From: Flammeovirgaceae bacterium UBA7330
GTDB lineage: Bacteria > Bacteroidota > Bacteroidia > Cytophagales > Cyclobacteriaceae
Reading direction: 5' to 3'
NCBI GenBank assembly: GCA_002471275.1
Contig: DKPQ01000005.1
Coordinates: 372,001-436,000 of the forward strand
Length of the DNA: 64,000 nucleotides
Below are positions 44,065 to 52,775 of this stretch, piece after piece. Each line of letters starts with the position of its first letter. Position 1 is the first letter of the stretch. Under the pieces are notes generated by a model, which saw nothing but the letters and a program-made list of their open reading frames with translations, made no database searches and had not been told where the DNA came from. The position numbers were made by a program, and so were the translations under genes.

Positions 44065-44730
44065 TTAGATAATTTTTCCGCCTTTCAGTGAAATGATTTT
44101 ATCTGTTTTTTTAGCCAAATCAGCGTCGTGAGTTACAATGATTAAGGTGGTTTGTTGCTCCTTGTTGATATCAAAAAGCAACTCTTCAATGTGCATTCCT
44201 GTTTCGTCATCCAGGTTGCCGGTTGGCTCGTCGGCAAAAAGGATTTTTGGGCTGTTGGAGAACGCCCTGGCAATGGCTACCCGTTGCTGCTCACCTCCCG
44301 ATAGTTGTGAAGGATAATGGTCCAACCGGTCTCCAAGACCTACTCGTTCCAATAGGTCAGTGGATAACTTTTGAACGCTCTTCTCGCCTCTAAGCTCAAG
44401 TGGGACCATGACATTCTCCAATGCTGTGAGTGTGGGGATCAGTTGAAAGTTTTGAAAGATAAAACCAATGTGTTGGTTGCGTAATCTAGCCAGATCATCC
44501 TCCCCAAGTTGATTGAGTAAGGTGCTGTTTAAAGTTATGGTCCCCTCAGTAGCTCTGTCTAAACCTGCACATAGCCCCAGAAGTGTAGTTTTTCCACTGC
44601 CTGAAGGACCCACAATGGCAACGCTTTCCCCCGGGGAGACCTCAAAATTGATGTTGTCTAATACTTTAATGAATTTATTACCGCTTGGATACGTCTTACT
44701 AAGAGATTCTACTTTTAATATTGAAGCCAT
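44065..44730 (-). CDS. ABC transporter ATP-binding protein (LolD/YbbA type)
   Basis: A 221-residue ATPase with Walker A GPSGSGKTTLL (about 40-50), signature LSGGEQQRVAIARAF (about 143-157), Walker B ILFADEPTGNLD (about 163-174) and H-loop His (VTHDADLA). Paired with the FtsX-like permease downstream (5-base gap), it powers transport or extraction of an envelope substrate. Confidence 0.95.
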   Translation of the reverse strand: MASILKVESLSKTYPSGNKFIKVLDNINFEVSPGESVAIVGPSGSGKTTLLGLCAGLDRATEGTITLNSTLLNQLGEDDLARLRNQHIGFIFQNFQLIPTLTALENVMVPLELRGEKSVQKLSTDLLERVGLGDRLDHYPSQLSGGEQQRVAIARAFSNSPKILFADEPTGNLDDETGMHIEELLFDINKEQQTTLIIVTHDADLAKKTDKIISLKGGKII

Positions 44731-44860
44731 CAGGACAAGTTTAAGACATTAAAACGATTTGAGGTCATTGATGTTTGGATTTCCGCTATCCAATACTCAG
44801 GAAGACGAAACAAGGTCTGAAAATATTGTAAATTCTTTATAGTGGGGTAAGCGTAAAATA

Positions 44861-44892
44861 TTGCTTTTTTCCCCAGGATTTATTAAATTTTG
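44861..44892 (+). promoter_or_regulatory. candidate promoter of small membrane protein gene
   Basis: TTG (44861-44863), 20 bases, then TAAATTTTG (44884-44892), close to TTG-N20-TAnnTTTG but with one extra base between TA and TTTG. It lies about 98 bases before the 46-codon frame at 44990. A TGGGG...CCCCA inverted repeat (44843-44875) overlaps the TTG. Confidence 0.3.
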
Positions 44893-44989
44893 GTTAACAA
44901 CATTGACATGATATTATTCAGGGCCGAGATTGACCTGAAGCATGGTAAATCACTGAAAATAGCTGGAAATTCATGTTGTGAATTTAAAT

Positions 44990-45130
44990 ATGACGGCCAT
45001 GATGACTCAAAAGTTAAGTATTTTCGAATGGATAGTGTTGGCCACCACACTTGCCATGTTAGCTTTCGCAACAAAAATTGGTATCGAAACCCTCGTGAAA
45101 TTCACATGCGAATTCCCCTGGTACTTTTGA
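44990..45130 (+). CDS. possible 46-residue single-pass membrane protein
   Basis: ATG ACG GCC ATG ATG then a 41-codon frame ending at TGA 45128-45130. The product has one clear hydrophobic helix (IVLATTLAMLAFATKIGIE) and a short Trp/Phe/Cys-bearing tail (FTCEFPWYF). An A/T-rich leader precedes the ATG, as is usual for Bacteroidota. It is too short to be secure and no family is recognised; the other start options are the ATG codons at 44999 and 45002. Confidence 0.4.
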   Translation: MTAMMTQKLSIFEWIVLATTLAMLAFATKIGIETLVKFTCEFPWYF

Positions 45131-45173
45131 TTAACTGTATCAATTGTTGAATTGCGATAGCTATTCGCATGTA

Positions 45174-45407
45174 TTAGTCAAATACAAGTCGGTTGATAGG
45201 CACCTGACAATCTACTCTTTTGTCCTCATTTATAAACATCTCAACTGGTACATTGTCCCAGTCGGGAAATTCATAAGTACGTATGTGATACATTTTGATC
45301 AAATCAAGAATGTATTGATACGTTTTTTGAGTGATCAAGTATTTTTGATTGCCAAACCTATCTCTGATCAGGTATTTTCCGGGAGGTATGTCTACTGTGG
45401 TTACCAT
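45174..45407 (-). CDS. possible small soluble protein of unknown function
   Basis: A 77-codon frame starting at ATG 45407. The sequence (MVTTVDIPPGKYLIRDRFGN, later IRTYEFPDWDNVPVEMF) reads like a real protein rather than chance, but no family is recognised and there is no clear promoter. The rest of 44731-45540 holds only the small frame at 44990 and the inverted repeat at 44843; I see nothing else in it. Confidence 0.45.
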   Translation of the reverse strand: MVTTVDIPPGKYLIRDRFGNQKYLITQKTYQYILDLIKMYHIRTYEFPDWDNVPVEMFINEDKRVDCQVPINRLVFD

Positions 45408-45514
45408 CACTTTTTGGGTTTATGGTAATTTCATGATTATTGTAAACTTCCCCTATGAACTACCTCATATGACCCGGTGATAAACATCAATCAAATGGTA
45501 TGGATTAGGATGCT

Positions 45515-45522
45515 TATGTTTG
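45515..45522 (+). promoter_or_regulatory. -7 promoter element before the SGNH esterase gene
   Basis: TATGTTTG matches TAnnTTTG exactly, 19 bases before the ATG at 45541. No TTG stands at the usual distance upstream, so only the -7 half is supported. Confidence 0.4.
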
Positions 45523-45540
45523 TTTATTAATTTCGGGTTT

Positions 45541-46242
45541 ATGAAATCAATATTACTGATCCTGCTATTTTTTTCAGTTCTGGCGGCATGTAATCAAGCA
45601 TCAAAAAGTGATGAGTCAAATGAGACTGGTTCCGAAATGGCTAAAGCCACAACGGAAGCAAAGCCTGAAAAGATCATCATGTTTTTTGGTAATAGCATTA
45701 CAGCAGGATATGGGGTCTCTACCGATGAGGCTTTTCCGGCACGTGTTCAGGCTATCCTGGATTCATTGGAGTATCCCTATAAAGTGGTGAATGCAGGTCT
45801 TTCGGGAGAAACTTCTGCTGGCGGGCTAAATAGAATTGATTGGGTGTTGAGGACTGTACCAGACATTTTTGTTTTGGAGCTGGGAGGTAATGATGGGTTA
45901 AGGGGTCTTAAGCTTTCAGAGACAAAGAAGAATTTGTCAGCGATCATTGAAAAGGTTGAAGCAGTCAATCCGGAAGCAAAAATAGTCCTGGCCGGTATGG
46001 AGGTACCACCCAATCTGGGGCAGGATTATACGGCAGAGTTTAAAAGACTGTATCAGGAATTAGCCGAAGTACATGATGTAGTTTTCATCCCATTTATACT
46101 GGAAGGTATTGGAGGAGAAGAAGGCCTTAACCAGTCAGACGGAATCCATCCCAACGTGGAGGGCCATCAAAAAGTAGCTCAAACTGTTTGGGGCTATTTA
46201 TCTCCATTGATTACAAAAAGTACTTCCGGTGAAGGAATTTGA
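45541..46242 (+). CDS. SGNH/GDSL hydrolase lipoprotein, TesA-like esterase
   Basis: A 233-residue lipoprotein. Start ATG 45541 gives MKSILLILLFFSVLAACN with lipobox LAAC; an earlier ATG at 45520 only adds a poor extension. Catalytic blocks of the TesA-type SGNH family are present: FFGNSITAGYG with the nucleophile Ser, LELGGNDGLRG, and DGIHPNVEGHQ with the Asp and His. It probably hydrolyses esters or thioesters in the periplasm. Overlaps the symporter gene by 14 bases. Confidence 0.93.
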   Translation: MKSILLILLFFSVLAACNQASKSDESNETGSEMAKATTEAKPEKIIMFFGNSITAGYGVSTDEAFPARVQAILDSLEYPYKVVNAGLSGETSAGGLNRIDWVLRTVPDIFVLELGGNDGLRGLKLSETKKNLSAIIEKVEAVNPEAKIVLAGMEVPPNLGQDYTAEFKRLYQELAEVHDVVFIPFILEGIGGEEGLNQSDGIHPNVEGHQKVAQTVWGYLSPLITKSTSGEGI

Positions 46243-47590
46243 ACATTTCCTGGAGGCAACCGCTGGGTGGATCTGGAATTACCCCTTGCTGATTCTCTTG
46301 GTAGGTGGAGGGATTTTTTTCATGGTCTATAGCCGGTTTCTTCCTTTTAGGTACTTTGGACACGCTATAAATGTGATCAGGGGCAAATATGATGATGACT
46401 CTGACCCTGGCCAGATCAATCACTTTCAGGCCTTGTCCGGGGCCCTGGCGGCAACTATTGGCATGGGCAACATTTCCGGAGTGGCCATCGCCATTTCGGT
46501 AGGGGGTCCGGGAGCACTTTTTTGGATGTGGGTCAGTGCTTTTTTCGGAATCGCCACAAAATTTTTTACCTGCACGCTTGCAGTGCTCTATCGGGGAAAA
46601 GACACCAATGGAGAGATCCAGGGAGGACCCATGTATTTTATATTAGAAGGGCTTGGTTCGGGATGGAAGCCGCTGGCCATAGCCTTCTCTGTCTTTGGAT
46701 TGCTGGGAGCAACGCCACTTTTTCAGGCCAATCAAATCGTAGAATCTATAGGGGATATCCTAATTGCCGAATCGGTAGTGGAATCAGGCTTTCGGTTTTA
46801 TCTTGAGCTGGGTCTGGGGTTTTGTCTAATGATCTTTACCGGGGCAGTGATTTTTGGAGGGATCAAAAGGATAGGCCTGGTGGCCTCCAGGCTTGTACCC
46901 TCAATGGTTCTGCTCTATATTTTGGGCATCTCATATATACTTGTGAAACATGCAGAGCACATTTTACCCTCATTTCAATTGATATTTTCTGATGCTTTTA
47001 CAGGCAATGCTGTGATGGGAGGGGCTCTTGGAGCGCTTATCATTACAGGTGTTCGTAGGGCAGCATTCTCCAATGAAGCCGGGATAGGAACAGCTCCCAT
47101 GATGCATGGGGCTGCTAAAACTACTCAGCCAGTACGGGAAGGGCTTGTGGCCATGCTGGGTCCTGCCATTGATACGATTTTGATTTGTACGCTTACCGGA
47201 TTGTCCATCCTTGTGACAGGTGTATGGGCTAATACCGATTTAAGTGGAATTTCATTGACTACTGAAGCCTTTAAGACCATTCCTCTTATCGGACCGTATG
47301 TCCTGGCCCTATGTGTACTCATCTTTGGATTTACAACCATCTTTGGCCTGGCATACTATGGAAAGAAGTGTTTTTCCTTTTTAGTGGGTGCCCAAAAAGC
47401 ACATTTTTTCGATTATTGGTACGTTGGGTTGGTCATCTTTGGCTCAATTAGTACATTGACAGGAGTTATCGCATTTGTGGATATTGGATATGGCCTGATG
47501 GCTTTTCCAACAATGATTTCGTCAATATTGTTGGCACCCAAAGTGATGAGTGTGGCCAGGAAATACTTTGACTCAATAGAGGACAGATAA
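46229..47590 (+). CDS. sodium:alanine/amino-acid symporter, AGCS family
   Basis: A 453-residue transporter with about ten membrane helices, starting at GTG 46229 inside the esterase gene. The AGCS signature region is visible as SGALAATIGMGNISGVAIAI (about 71-90), followed by IQGGPMYFI (about 130-138), and RRAAFSNEAGIGTAPMMHGAA near 275-295. It imports alanine, glycine or a related amino acid with Na+. Confidence 0.93.
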   Translation: MKEFEHFLEATAGWIWNYPLLILLVGGGIFFMVYSRFLPFRYFGHAINVIRGKYDDDSDPGQINHFQALSGALAATIGMGNISGVAIAISVGGPGALFWMWVSAFFGIATKFFTCTLAVLYRGKDTNGEIQGGPMYFILEGLGSGWKPLAIAFSVFGLLGATPLFQANQIVESIGDILIAESVVESGFRFYLELGLGFCLMIFTGAVIFGGIKRIGLVASRLVPSMVLLYILGISYILVKHAEHILPSFQLIFSDAFTGNAVMGGALGALIITGVRRAAFSNEAGIGTAPMMHGAAKTTQPVREGLVAMLGPAIDTILICTLTGLSILVTGVWANTDLSGISLTTEAFKTIPLIGPYVLALCVLIFGFTTIFGLAYYGKKCFSFLVGAQKAHFFDYWYVGLVIFGSISTLTGVIAFVDIGYGLMAFPTMISSILLAPKVMSVARKYFDSIEDR

Positions 47591-47614
47591 TAGAAATTAA
47601 TAATCATGAATAGC

Positions 47615-47647
47615 TTGATGGTTGCAGTTAGGTTTACTTTATATTTG
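47615..47647 (+). promoter_or_regulatory. promoter of trkA-trkH-lgt
   Basis: TTG (47615-47617), 22 bases, then TATATTTG (47640-47647), an exact TAnnTTTG element with slightly long spacing. It is 20 bases before the trkA ATG at 47668. Confidence 0.5.
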
Positions 47648-47667
47648 CGCCCCTAATTACAGGTTTA

Positions 47668-49008
47668 ATGAGAATTATCATAGCCGGTGTTGGAGATCTG
47701 GGCTTTCATCTGGCCAAGTTGTTAGCCTACGAAGAACAGGACATTATTGTCATAGATCAGGATCCGGAAGTATTGGAAAATGCTTCTAATAATCTTGATG
47801 TAAATGTGATAAAGGGGAGCTCCACCTCTATAAAAGTCCTGGAAGAAGCCAATGTCGCTAAAGCAGACTTGTTGATTGCTGTTACTTCTAATGAAGAAAC
47901 AAACATTGCAACAGCTATTATTGGTAAAAGCCTGGGGGCAAAAAAGACCATCGCCCGAATCTCAAACATCGAATTCCTTCATCAGCGAGACAAGCTGGAC
48001 CTCAAAACAGTGGGTATTGATGAAATTATTTCTCCCGAATCCCTGGGAGCAAGAGAAATCAAGCGACTTTTGAAGCAATCGGCATTGACCGATACATTCG
48101 AATTTGAAAAGGGCAGTCTTTCTCTGATAGGGATTACTGTAGATGAAGAATCAGAACTGAGAGACAAGACACTCACCGAAACAGCCTACCTCAATCCGGA
48201 TCATAACTTTACCACGATCGCTATACTCAGAGACCATGAAACCATCATTCCTTATGGCGACAATAAGTTTTCGATGGGTGATCATGCGTATTTTATCGCT
48301 GAACCCAGTGGAGTAAACCGGGTAATGTCCCTGGCAGGAAAAGAAAGCATTGAAATCAAAAATGTGATGATCCTTGGCGGTAGCAAAGTGGGGATCAACC
48401 TGGCCAAGCAGGTAAGTAAAAAATATAACATCAAGCTGATCGAACAGGACAAAGAAAAGTGCCTGGCCCTGGCTGATGAACTGCCGGACACCATGATAAT
48501 AAATGGTGACGGGCGAAGCATTGACTTGCTCAAGCAAGAGGGGATAGATCGGATGGATGCTTTCGTAGCCCTCACAGGTAATTCTGAGACTAACATTATT
48601 TCTTCGTTAGTAGCTAAAAATAATGGCGTTCGGAAGACAATATCTGCGGTAGAAAATATTGATTATATACACCTTTCTCAGAGTATTGGTGTTGACACGC
48701 TGATCAATAAAAAGCTAATTGCAGCGAACTTCATCTTTAGGTATATCCGCAAAGGACATGTGCTTAATCTGACCAGTATCCATGGTGTGGATGCTGAGAT
48801 ATTAGAGTTTGAGGTGAAGAAAGGCTCGAAAATGATTGATCATGCATTGAAAGAGCTAAAATTTCCGAAACAGGCCATCATCGGAGGAGTGATACGAAAC
48901 AGTTCCGGCCATGCCGTAAGAGGAGATTTCGTTTTCAAAGAGAAAGATCGTGTGGTCGTATTGTCTAAAAGTGATTGTATAAGAAACGTTGAGACCTTCT
49001 TCAAATAA
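47668..49008 (+). CDS. trkA: Trk-type K+ transport regulatory protein TrkA
   Basis: The cytoplasmic NAD(H)-binding gating ring of the TrkAH potassium uptake system. The 446-residue protein is two RCK units in tandem: N-terminal Rossmann motif IIAGVGDLGFHLAKLL (3-18) and a second MILGGSKVGINLAKQV (about 233-248), each followed by a TrkA_C domain. Its stop shares a base with the trkH ATG (TAATG). Confidence 0.96.
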   Translation: MRIIIAGVGDLGFHLAKLLAYEEQDIIVIDQDPEVLENASNNLDVNVIKGSSTSIKVLEEANVAKADLLIAVTSNEETNIATAIIGKSLGAKKTIARISNIEFLHQRDKLDLKTVGIDEIISPESLGAREIKRLLKQSALTDTFEFEKGSLSLIGITVDEESELRDKTLTETAYLNPDHNFTTIAILRDHETIIPYGDNKFSMGDHAYFIAEPSGVNRVMSLAGKESIEIKNVMILGGSKVGINLAKQVSKKYNIKLIEQDKEKCLALADELPDTMIINGDGRSIDLLKQEGIDRMDAFVALTGNSETNIISSLVAKNNGVRKTISAVENIDYIHLSQSIGVDTLINKKLIAANFIFRYIRKGHVLNLTSIHGVDAEILEFEVKKGSKMIDHALKELKFPKQAIIGGVIRNSSGHAVRGDFVFKEKDRVVVLSKSDCIRNVETFFK

Positions 49009-50465
49009 TGCTTTTTAATTACAGGGTCATAGTCAATATCCTGGGAATTTTGCTGATACTGAATGCGGCATTTATGCTCATGTGCATTCCCATCAGCATC
49101 ATATATGAGGAGGGAGATCTGTTAGCCTTGCTGATGGCGGCCATTGTGACCGGGGTTTTTGGTGCTACCATGTTCCTGACCACCCGAAAGGTGACGAACA
49201 AGGAATTAAGCAAGCGGGATGGATATATGGTGGTCACCCTGGGATGGCTCACCATGTCTTTTTTCGGTAGTTTACCCTACATTTTTAGTGGATCTATTCC
49301 CGGGCTCACAGATGCTTTTTTTGAAACCATTTCAGGTTTTTCTACCACCGGAGCCAGCATACTTACAGATATCGAATCCGTTCACAAGGGCATTTTGTTT
49401 TGGAGAAGTCTCACCCAGTGGATCGGTGGAATGGGTATTATCGTTTTGACGGTAGCTATCCTTCCCATCTTGGGAATTGGAGGCATGCAGCTTTTCGTTG
49501 CAGAAGCACCTGGGATCTCCCCTGATAAACTTCAGCCTCGGATCAAAGAGACTGCCAAACGTCTCTGGTTTATTTATCTGGGGATTACAATAGCAGAATT
49601 TGTATTGCTGTTTCTGGGGGGCATGAATCTTTATGATGCAGTAAACCATGCATTGACTACCGTTTCTACGGGAGGGTTTTCAACAAAAAATGCCAGTATC
49701 GCATTCTATGATTCGCCTTTTATTCATTATGTGATCACGTTTTTTATGTTCCTCGGAGGAACAAATTTCACCATGACCTATTTTGCACTGCACGGTCAAT
49801 TCAACAAGGTGTTTAACAATGAAGAATTTAAATATTATCTGGGTACCTGCCTGGTCGCAGCGATTTCTGTTGCAGCTGTTTTATTTGGATTGGGAATTGA
49901 GGATGCAGAGCCAGCTTTAAGAGCTGCCCTATTCCAGGTGGTTTCGATTGTCACTACCACAGGGTATATCACTGAAGACTATACCGGCTGGACGTCATTT
50001 GTCACAGTCCTGTTTTTTATATTGATGTTTATTGGAGCCTCTGCGGGTTCTACAGCGGGCGGAGTGAAAATTGTCAGGCATATCATTCTCATTAAAAACA
50101 GCATCCTGGAGCTAAAGAGGCAGTTGCATCCCAATGCCGTGATCCCTGTTAGGTTCAATGGAAAAGCCCTCTCCAGGGACATTACGTTCAATATTCTGGC
50201 CTTTATCATGATATATATATTCATTTTTGCAGCCGGGTCAATTGTAATGTCTATTTTGGGACTGGATTTTGATACAGCCATGGGTTCTGTGGCTACCTGT
50301 CTGGGAAATATTGGTCCCGGTATAGGGCATGTCGGGCCGGTAGATAATTTTTCAGCTGTCCCTGATGAGGGTAAGTGGGTCCTGGCTTTCTTAATGCTGC
50401 TTGGCCGCTTAGAACTGTTTACTGTACTCATGTTGTTCACCCCGTATTTTTACAAAAGCAATTAA
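49008..50465 (+). CDS. trkH: Trk-type K+ uptake membrane protein TrkH
   Basis: The potassium-conducting membrane subunit. The 485-residue protein has the four pore-loop pattern of TrkH/KtrB: ISGFSTTGASIL (about 107-118), TTVSTGGFSTKNA (about 217-229), VTTTGYITEDY (about 316-326) and ATCLGNIGPGIGHVGP (about 429-444), the Gly residues lining the selectivity filter. Paired with trkA immediately upstream. Confidence 0.96.
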   Translation: MLFNYRVIVNILGILLILNAAFMLMCIPISIIYEEGDLLALLMAAIVTGVFGATMFLTTRKVTNKELSKRDGYMVVTLGWLTMSFFGSLPYIFSGSIPGLTDAFFETISGFSTTGASILTDIESVHKGILFWRSLTQWIGGMGIIVLTVAILPILGIGGMQLFVAEAPGISPDKLQPRIKETAKRLWFIYLGITIAEFVLLFLGGMNLYDAVNHALTTVSTGGFSTKNASIAFYDSPFIHYVITFFMFLGGTNFTMTYFALHGQFNKVFNNEEFKYYLGTCLVAAISVAAVLFGLGIEDAEPALRAALFQVVSIVTTTGYITEDYTGWTSFVTVLFFILMFIGASAGSTAGGVKIVRHIILIKNSILELKRQLHPNAVIPVRFNGKALSRDITFNILAFIMIYIFIFAAGSIVMSILGLDFDTAMGSVATCLGNIGPGIGHVGPVDNFSAVPDEGKWVLAFLMLLGRLELFTVLMLFTPYFYKSN

Positions 50466-50468
50466 AAA

Positions 50469-51599
50469 ATGGAGCAAATACTTAGCTTTCTTATTTGGAG
50501 TCCCGATCCTGATTTTTTTACTATTCCTATCGTTGATCGTCCGGTAAGATGGTATGGCTTACTTTTTGCCCTTGGCTTTATCATCAGCCAGCAAGTTCTG
50601 ATGTGGATCTTCAGGAAAGACGGAAAGCCTGAAAAGGCCGTAGAAACGCTTACGGTATATATGGTTATTGCTACTGTCTTAGGTGCCAGACTTGGCCATT
50701 GCCTGTTCTATGCCCCGGAATATTACCTGTCTAATCCAATTAAAATACTTTATGTGTGGGAAGGTGGATTGGCCAGCCATGGAGGGGCGATAGGCATCCT
50801 GGTGGCGCTCTATCTATTTGTAAGAAAGTATAAAGAATATCGCCTTTTTTGGGTGCTCGACAGGATGGCCATTGTGGTAGCGCTGACGGGTGCTCTGATC
50901 AGAACAGGAAATTTCATGAATTCTGAAATGGAAGGATTACAAACCAATTCTTCCACGGGTGTAGTATATGCCAGGTTTACTGAAGAAGTGGTAAATGATG
51001 CGCTGAATTATGGTGGAGAACGGGTTACCAGTGTGGATTTTGGAAAAGGGGGTGACCTGGAAAGTGATCAGCCAGGCCTGGAGCCGATTACCGTGAAGGT
51101 TTCGTTTGCCCGTAATGTGAAGATCACAGAGCAGGACAAGCAATTTGTTGAGAGCAGGTTGCGTCAGGTATTGCTAGGATATGAAGAAGTGACACAACAT
51201 ATTGACTTCCGCAGTGGAGAACCTCTGGCTTATAAGTTTTATGAAGAGGAAGGTATTAATTATTTGGAAGTATATGGTCTCGGCATTGTCCGACATGCTG
51301 CACAGCTTTATGAAGCTACTTATTGTGTGTTGATCTTCCTACTGTTGTTATGGCTGTGGAAAGAAAAGCGGTATCAACTCCCGGAGGGATTTATGTTTGG
51401 CCTTTTCATGACTGTGCTTTGGTCTCTGCGCTTTGTCGATGAGTTCTTCAAGATGAATCAGGAAGAATTTGAAGAAGGAATGGTCCTCAACATGGGACAA
51501 TGGCTCAGTATTCCAATGGCCCTGGTTGGTGTTGCAGTGATGATCTGGGCACTACAAAAAGGACACAAGCCCGATCCTTCAAAAGCTACAGCTGACTGA
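50469..51599 (+). CDS. lgt: phosphatidylglycerol-prolipoprotein diacylglyceryl transferase
   Basis: Lgt adds diacylglycerol to lipobox cysteines, needed for the many lipoproteins encoded here. The 376-residue protein has the core motifs GGLASHGGAIG (about 98-108), LIRTGNFMNSEMEG (about 144-157) and a C-terminal HAAQLYEA (about 277-284). Between the last two lies about 110 residues of extra, non-membrane sequence, longer than in E. coli Lgt (about 290 residues) and typical of Cytophagales relatives as I recall. The start is 3 bases after trkH. Its 3' end overlaps the convergent gene by 14 bases. Confidence 0.95.
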   Translation: MEQILSFLIWSPDPDFFTIPIVDRPVRWYGLLFALGFIISQQVLMWIFRKDGKPEKAVETLTVYMVIATVLGARLGHCLFYAPEYYLSNPIKILYVWEGGLASHGGAIGILVALYLFVRKYKEYRLFWVLDRMAIVVALTGALIRTGNFMNSEMEGLQTNSSTGVVYARFTEEVVNDALNYGGERVTSVDFGKGGDLESDQPGLEPITVKVSFARNVKITEQDKQFVESRLRQVLLGYEEVTQHIDFRSGEPLAYKFYEEEGINYLEVYGLGIVRHAAQLYEATYCVLIFLLLLWLWKEKRYQLPEGFMFGLFMTVLWSLRFVDEFFKMNQEEFEEGMVLNMGQWLSIPMALVGVAVMIWALQKGHKPDPSKATAD

Positions 51600-52326
51600 C
51601 AGCGATATTTTCATTGATGATTTTAGAAAGCTCTTTAAGCTTCCCCTGCTGAAATAATTCGGGGATGCTCCGGAGAGGGGTCCCAATTTCTACTTTGTAG
51701 TTGATATAATCCTGGAACAGCAGATTGTCAATTCGGCGCTGGTTGATGGCTTCACGAAACCTGACACCACCCCCATCTACCGTATAATTGTAGGCAAAAT
51801 AATCTACAGAATATTCCTCTTTACTGATCCAGTAGATATACTGATCATCATAATCTTCTCCTCCCTGTTCTTCGGAGAACGTTATTTCAATGGCCCAATA
51901 GGGTTTGCCATTGAAGTCAGTTTCACCAACCAGTGTTTTTTTTGCTGCAGGGTCTGAAAGTACAAAGGGTATTTGAAAAAAATAAAGCACGCTATTGACT
52001 GAGGAGGTATACTTATTTGCCCATTCTTCAGTGACATCGATGCTTTTCTCATCTATCTGTCGGGAAAAATTTGAACTATTGATCAATTTATCGCTCACAT
52101 AGCCAAGTGTGTCCTGGAAACTTCGTGTGTATATGTACTTGTCAGTATATCTCTCTACGGAATAGGATTTGTCTCTGAAGTCGAAAGAGATTTTTTTATT
52201 GTCTAAACCTGAGGGAAAGTAATAATTGATAGATTTCTTAACGATGGTGTCTGCTGTTTCCTCATTTTGGCACCCCAGAAGAGGGAAAAAAAGCAAAACA
52301 ATAATCTTTAATGACGTAGTGCGCAT
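51586..52326 (-). CDS. lipoprotein of unknown function, DUF6503-like
   Basis: A 246-residue lipoprotein (lipobox LLGC, Cys19). The mature part resembles LolA/LolB-like or DUF6503 beta-sheet proteins (ISFDFRDKSYSVERYTDKYIY; KPYWAIEITFSEEQGG). No active site is recognisable. Its 3' end overlaps the convergent lgt gene by 14 bases. Confidence 0.8.
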   Translation of the reverse strand: MRTTSLKIIVLLFFPLLGCQNEETADTIVKKSINYYFPSGLDNKKISFDFRDKSYSVERYTDKYIYTRSFQDTLGYVSDKLINSSNFSRQIDEKSIDVTEEWANKYTSSVNSVLYFFQIPFVLSDPAAKKTLVGETDFNGKPYWAIEITFSEEQGGEDYDDQYIYWISKEEYSVDYFAYNYTVDGGGVRFREAINQRRIDNLLFQDYINYKVEIGTPLRSIPELFQQGKLKELSKIINENIAVSQL

Positions 52327-52450
52327 AAGAACCGGAATTTATTCCAGCTCATACATACGTATTTGGTCCGAAATGTTTGGCCAATTGTGGTATTATTCAC
52401 GACAAGTCACCAAAATAGTGTGAAGGAAGGATATTTCTAAGAACAAAAAG

Positions 52451-52475
52451 TAGCCCCCCGTCTGTAGGGAGGCTA
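52451..52475. terminator. hairpin terminator of the repeat lipoprotein gene
   Basis: TAGCCCCCC (52451-52459) pairs with GGGAGGCTA (52467-52475) through one G-T pair, with a 7-base loop. T runs follow on both strands (CTTTTTG on the minus, TTTTTA on the plus). It lies 3 bases beyond the stop of the minus-strand gene at 52479. Confidence 0.75.
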
Positions 52476-52478
52476 TTT

Positions 52479-52673
52479 TTATAAGCTATCAGTTGCTGCA
52501 GTATCTACTTCCATCGCCATGCTGTCTATTTCCATGGCCATAGAATCAATTTCCATCCCAGCAGAATCAATCATGCTGACAAGAGAATCCGCAGGGGAAT
52601 CACTGGTTTTTGCCGGGCTGCTACATGCACCTAGTACTGCTACTAACCCTATTAATAATCCGATCTTCTTCAT
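52479..52673 (-). CDS. small lipoprotein with tandem MEIDSMA repeats
   Basis: A 64-residue lipoprotein: signal MKKIGLLIGLVAVLGACS (Cys17), then a short acidic Ser/Asp tail with repeats MEIDSMA-MEIDSMA-MEVD (about 40-57). Its small size and clear terminator suggest a real, independently transcribed gene. Function unknown; the acidic Met-rich repeat could bind metal, but this is speculation. Confidence 0.75.
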   Translation of the reverse strand: MKKIGLLIGLVAVLGACSSPAKTSDSPADSLVSMIDSAGMEIDSMAMEIDSMAMEVDTAATDSL

Positions 52674-52775
52674 AGATATGTAGGTTGATTATACAGCAAT
52701 TTACAATATCTATGATCTAAATGCGAATTTAATCAATAAATAGACTAAATAATGAAAATATGATAATTATATACT

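Noticed and set aside
44890..45150. 86-codon plus-strand frame overlapping the 46-codon membrane peptide
   Set aside because: The overlapping shorter frame has a better hydrophobic profile; the longer one is rich in Cys and His without family features.
45144..45428. 94-codon plus-strand frame opposite the possible 77-residue protein
   Set aside because: The minus-strand frame reads more like a protein, though both are uncertain.
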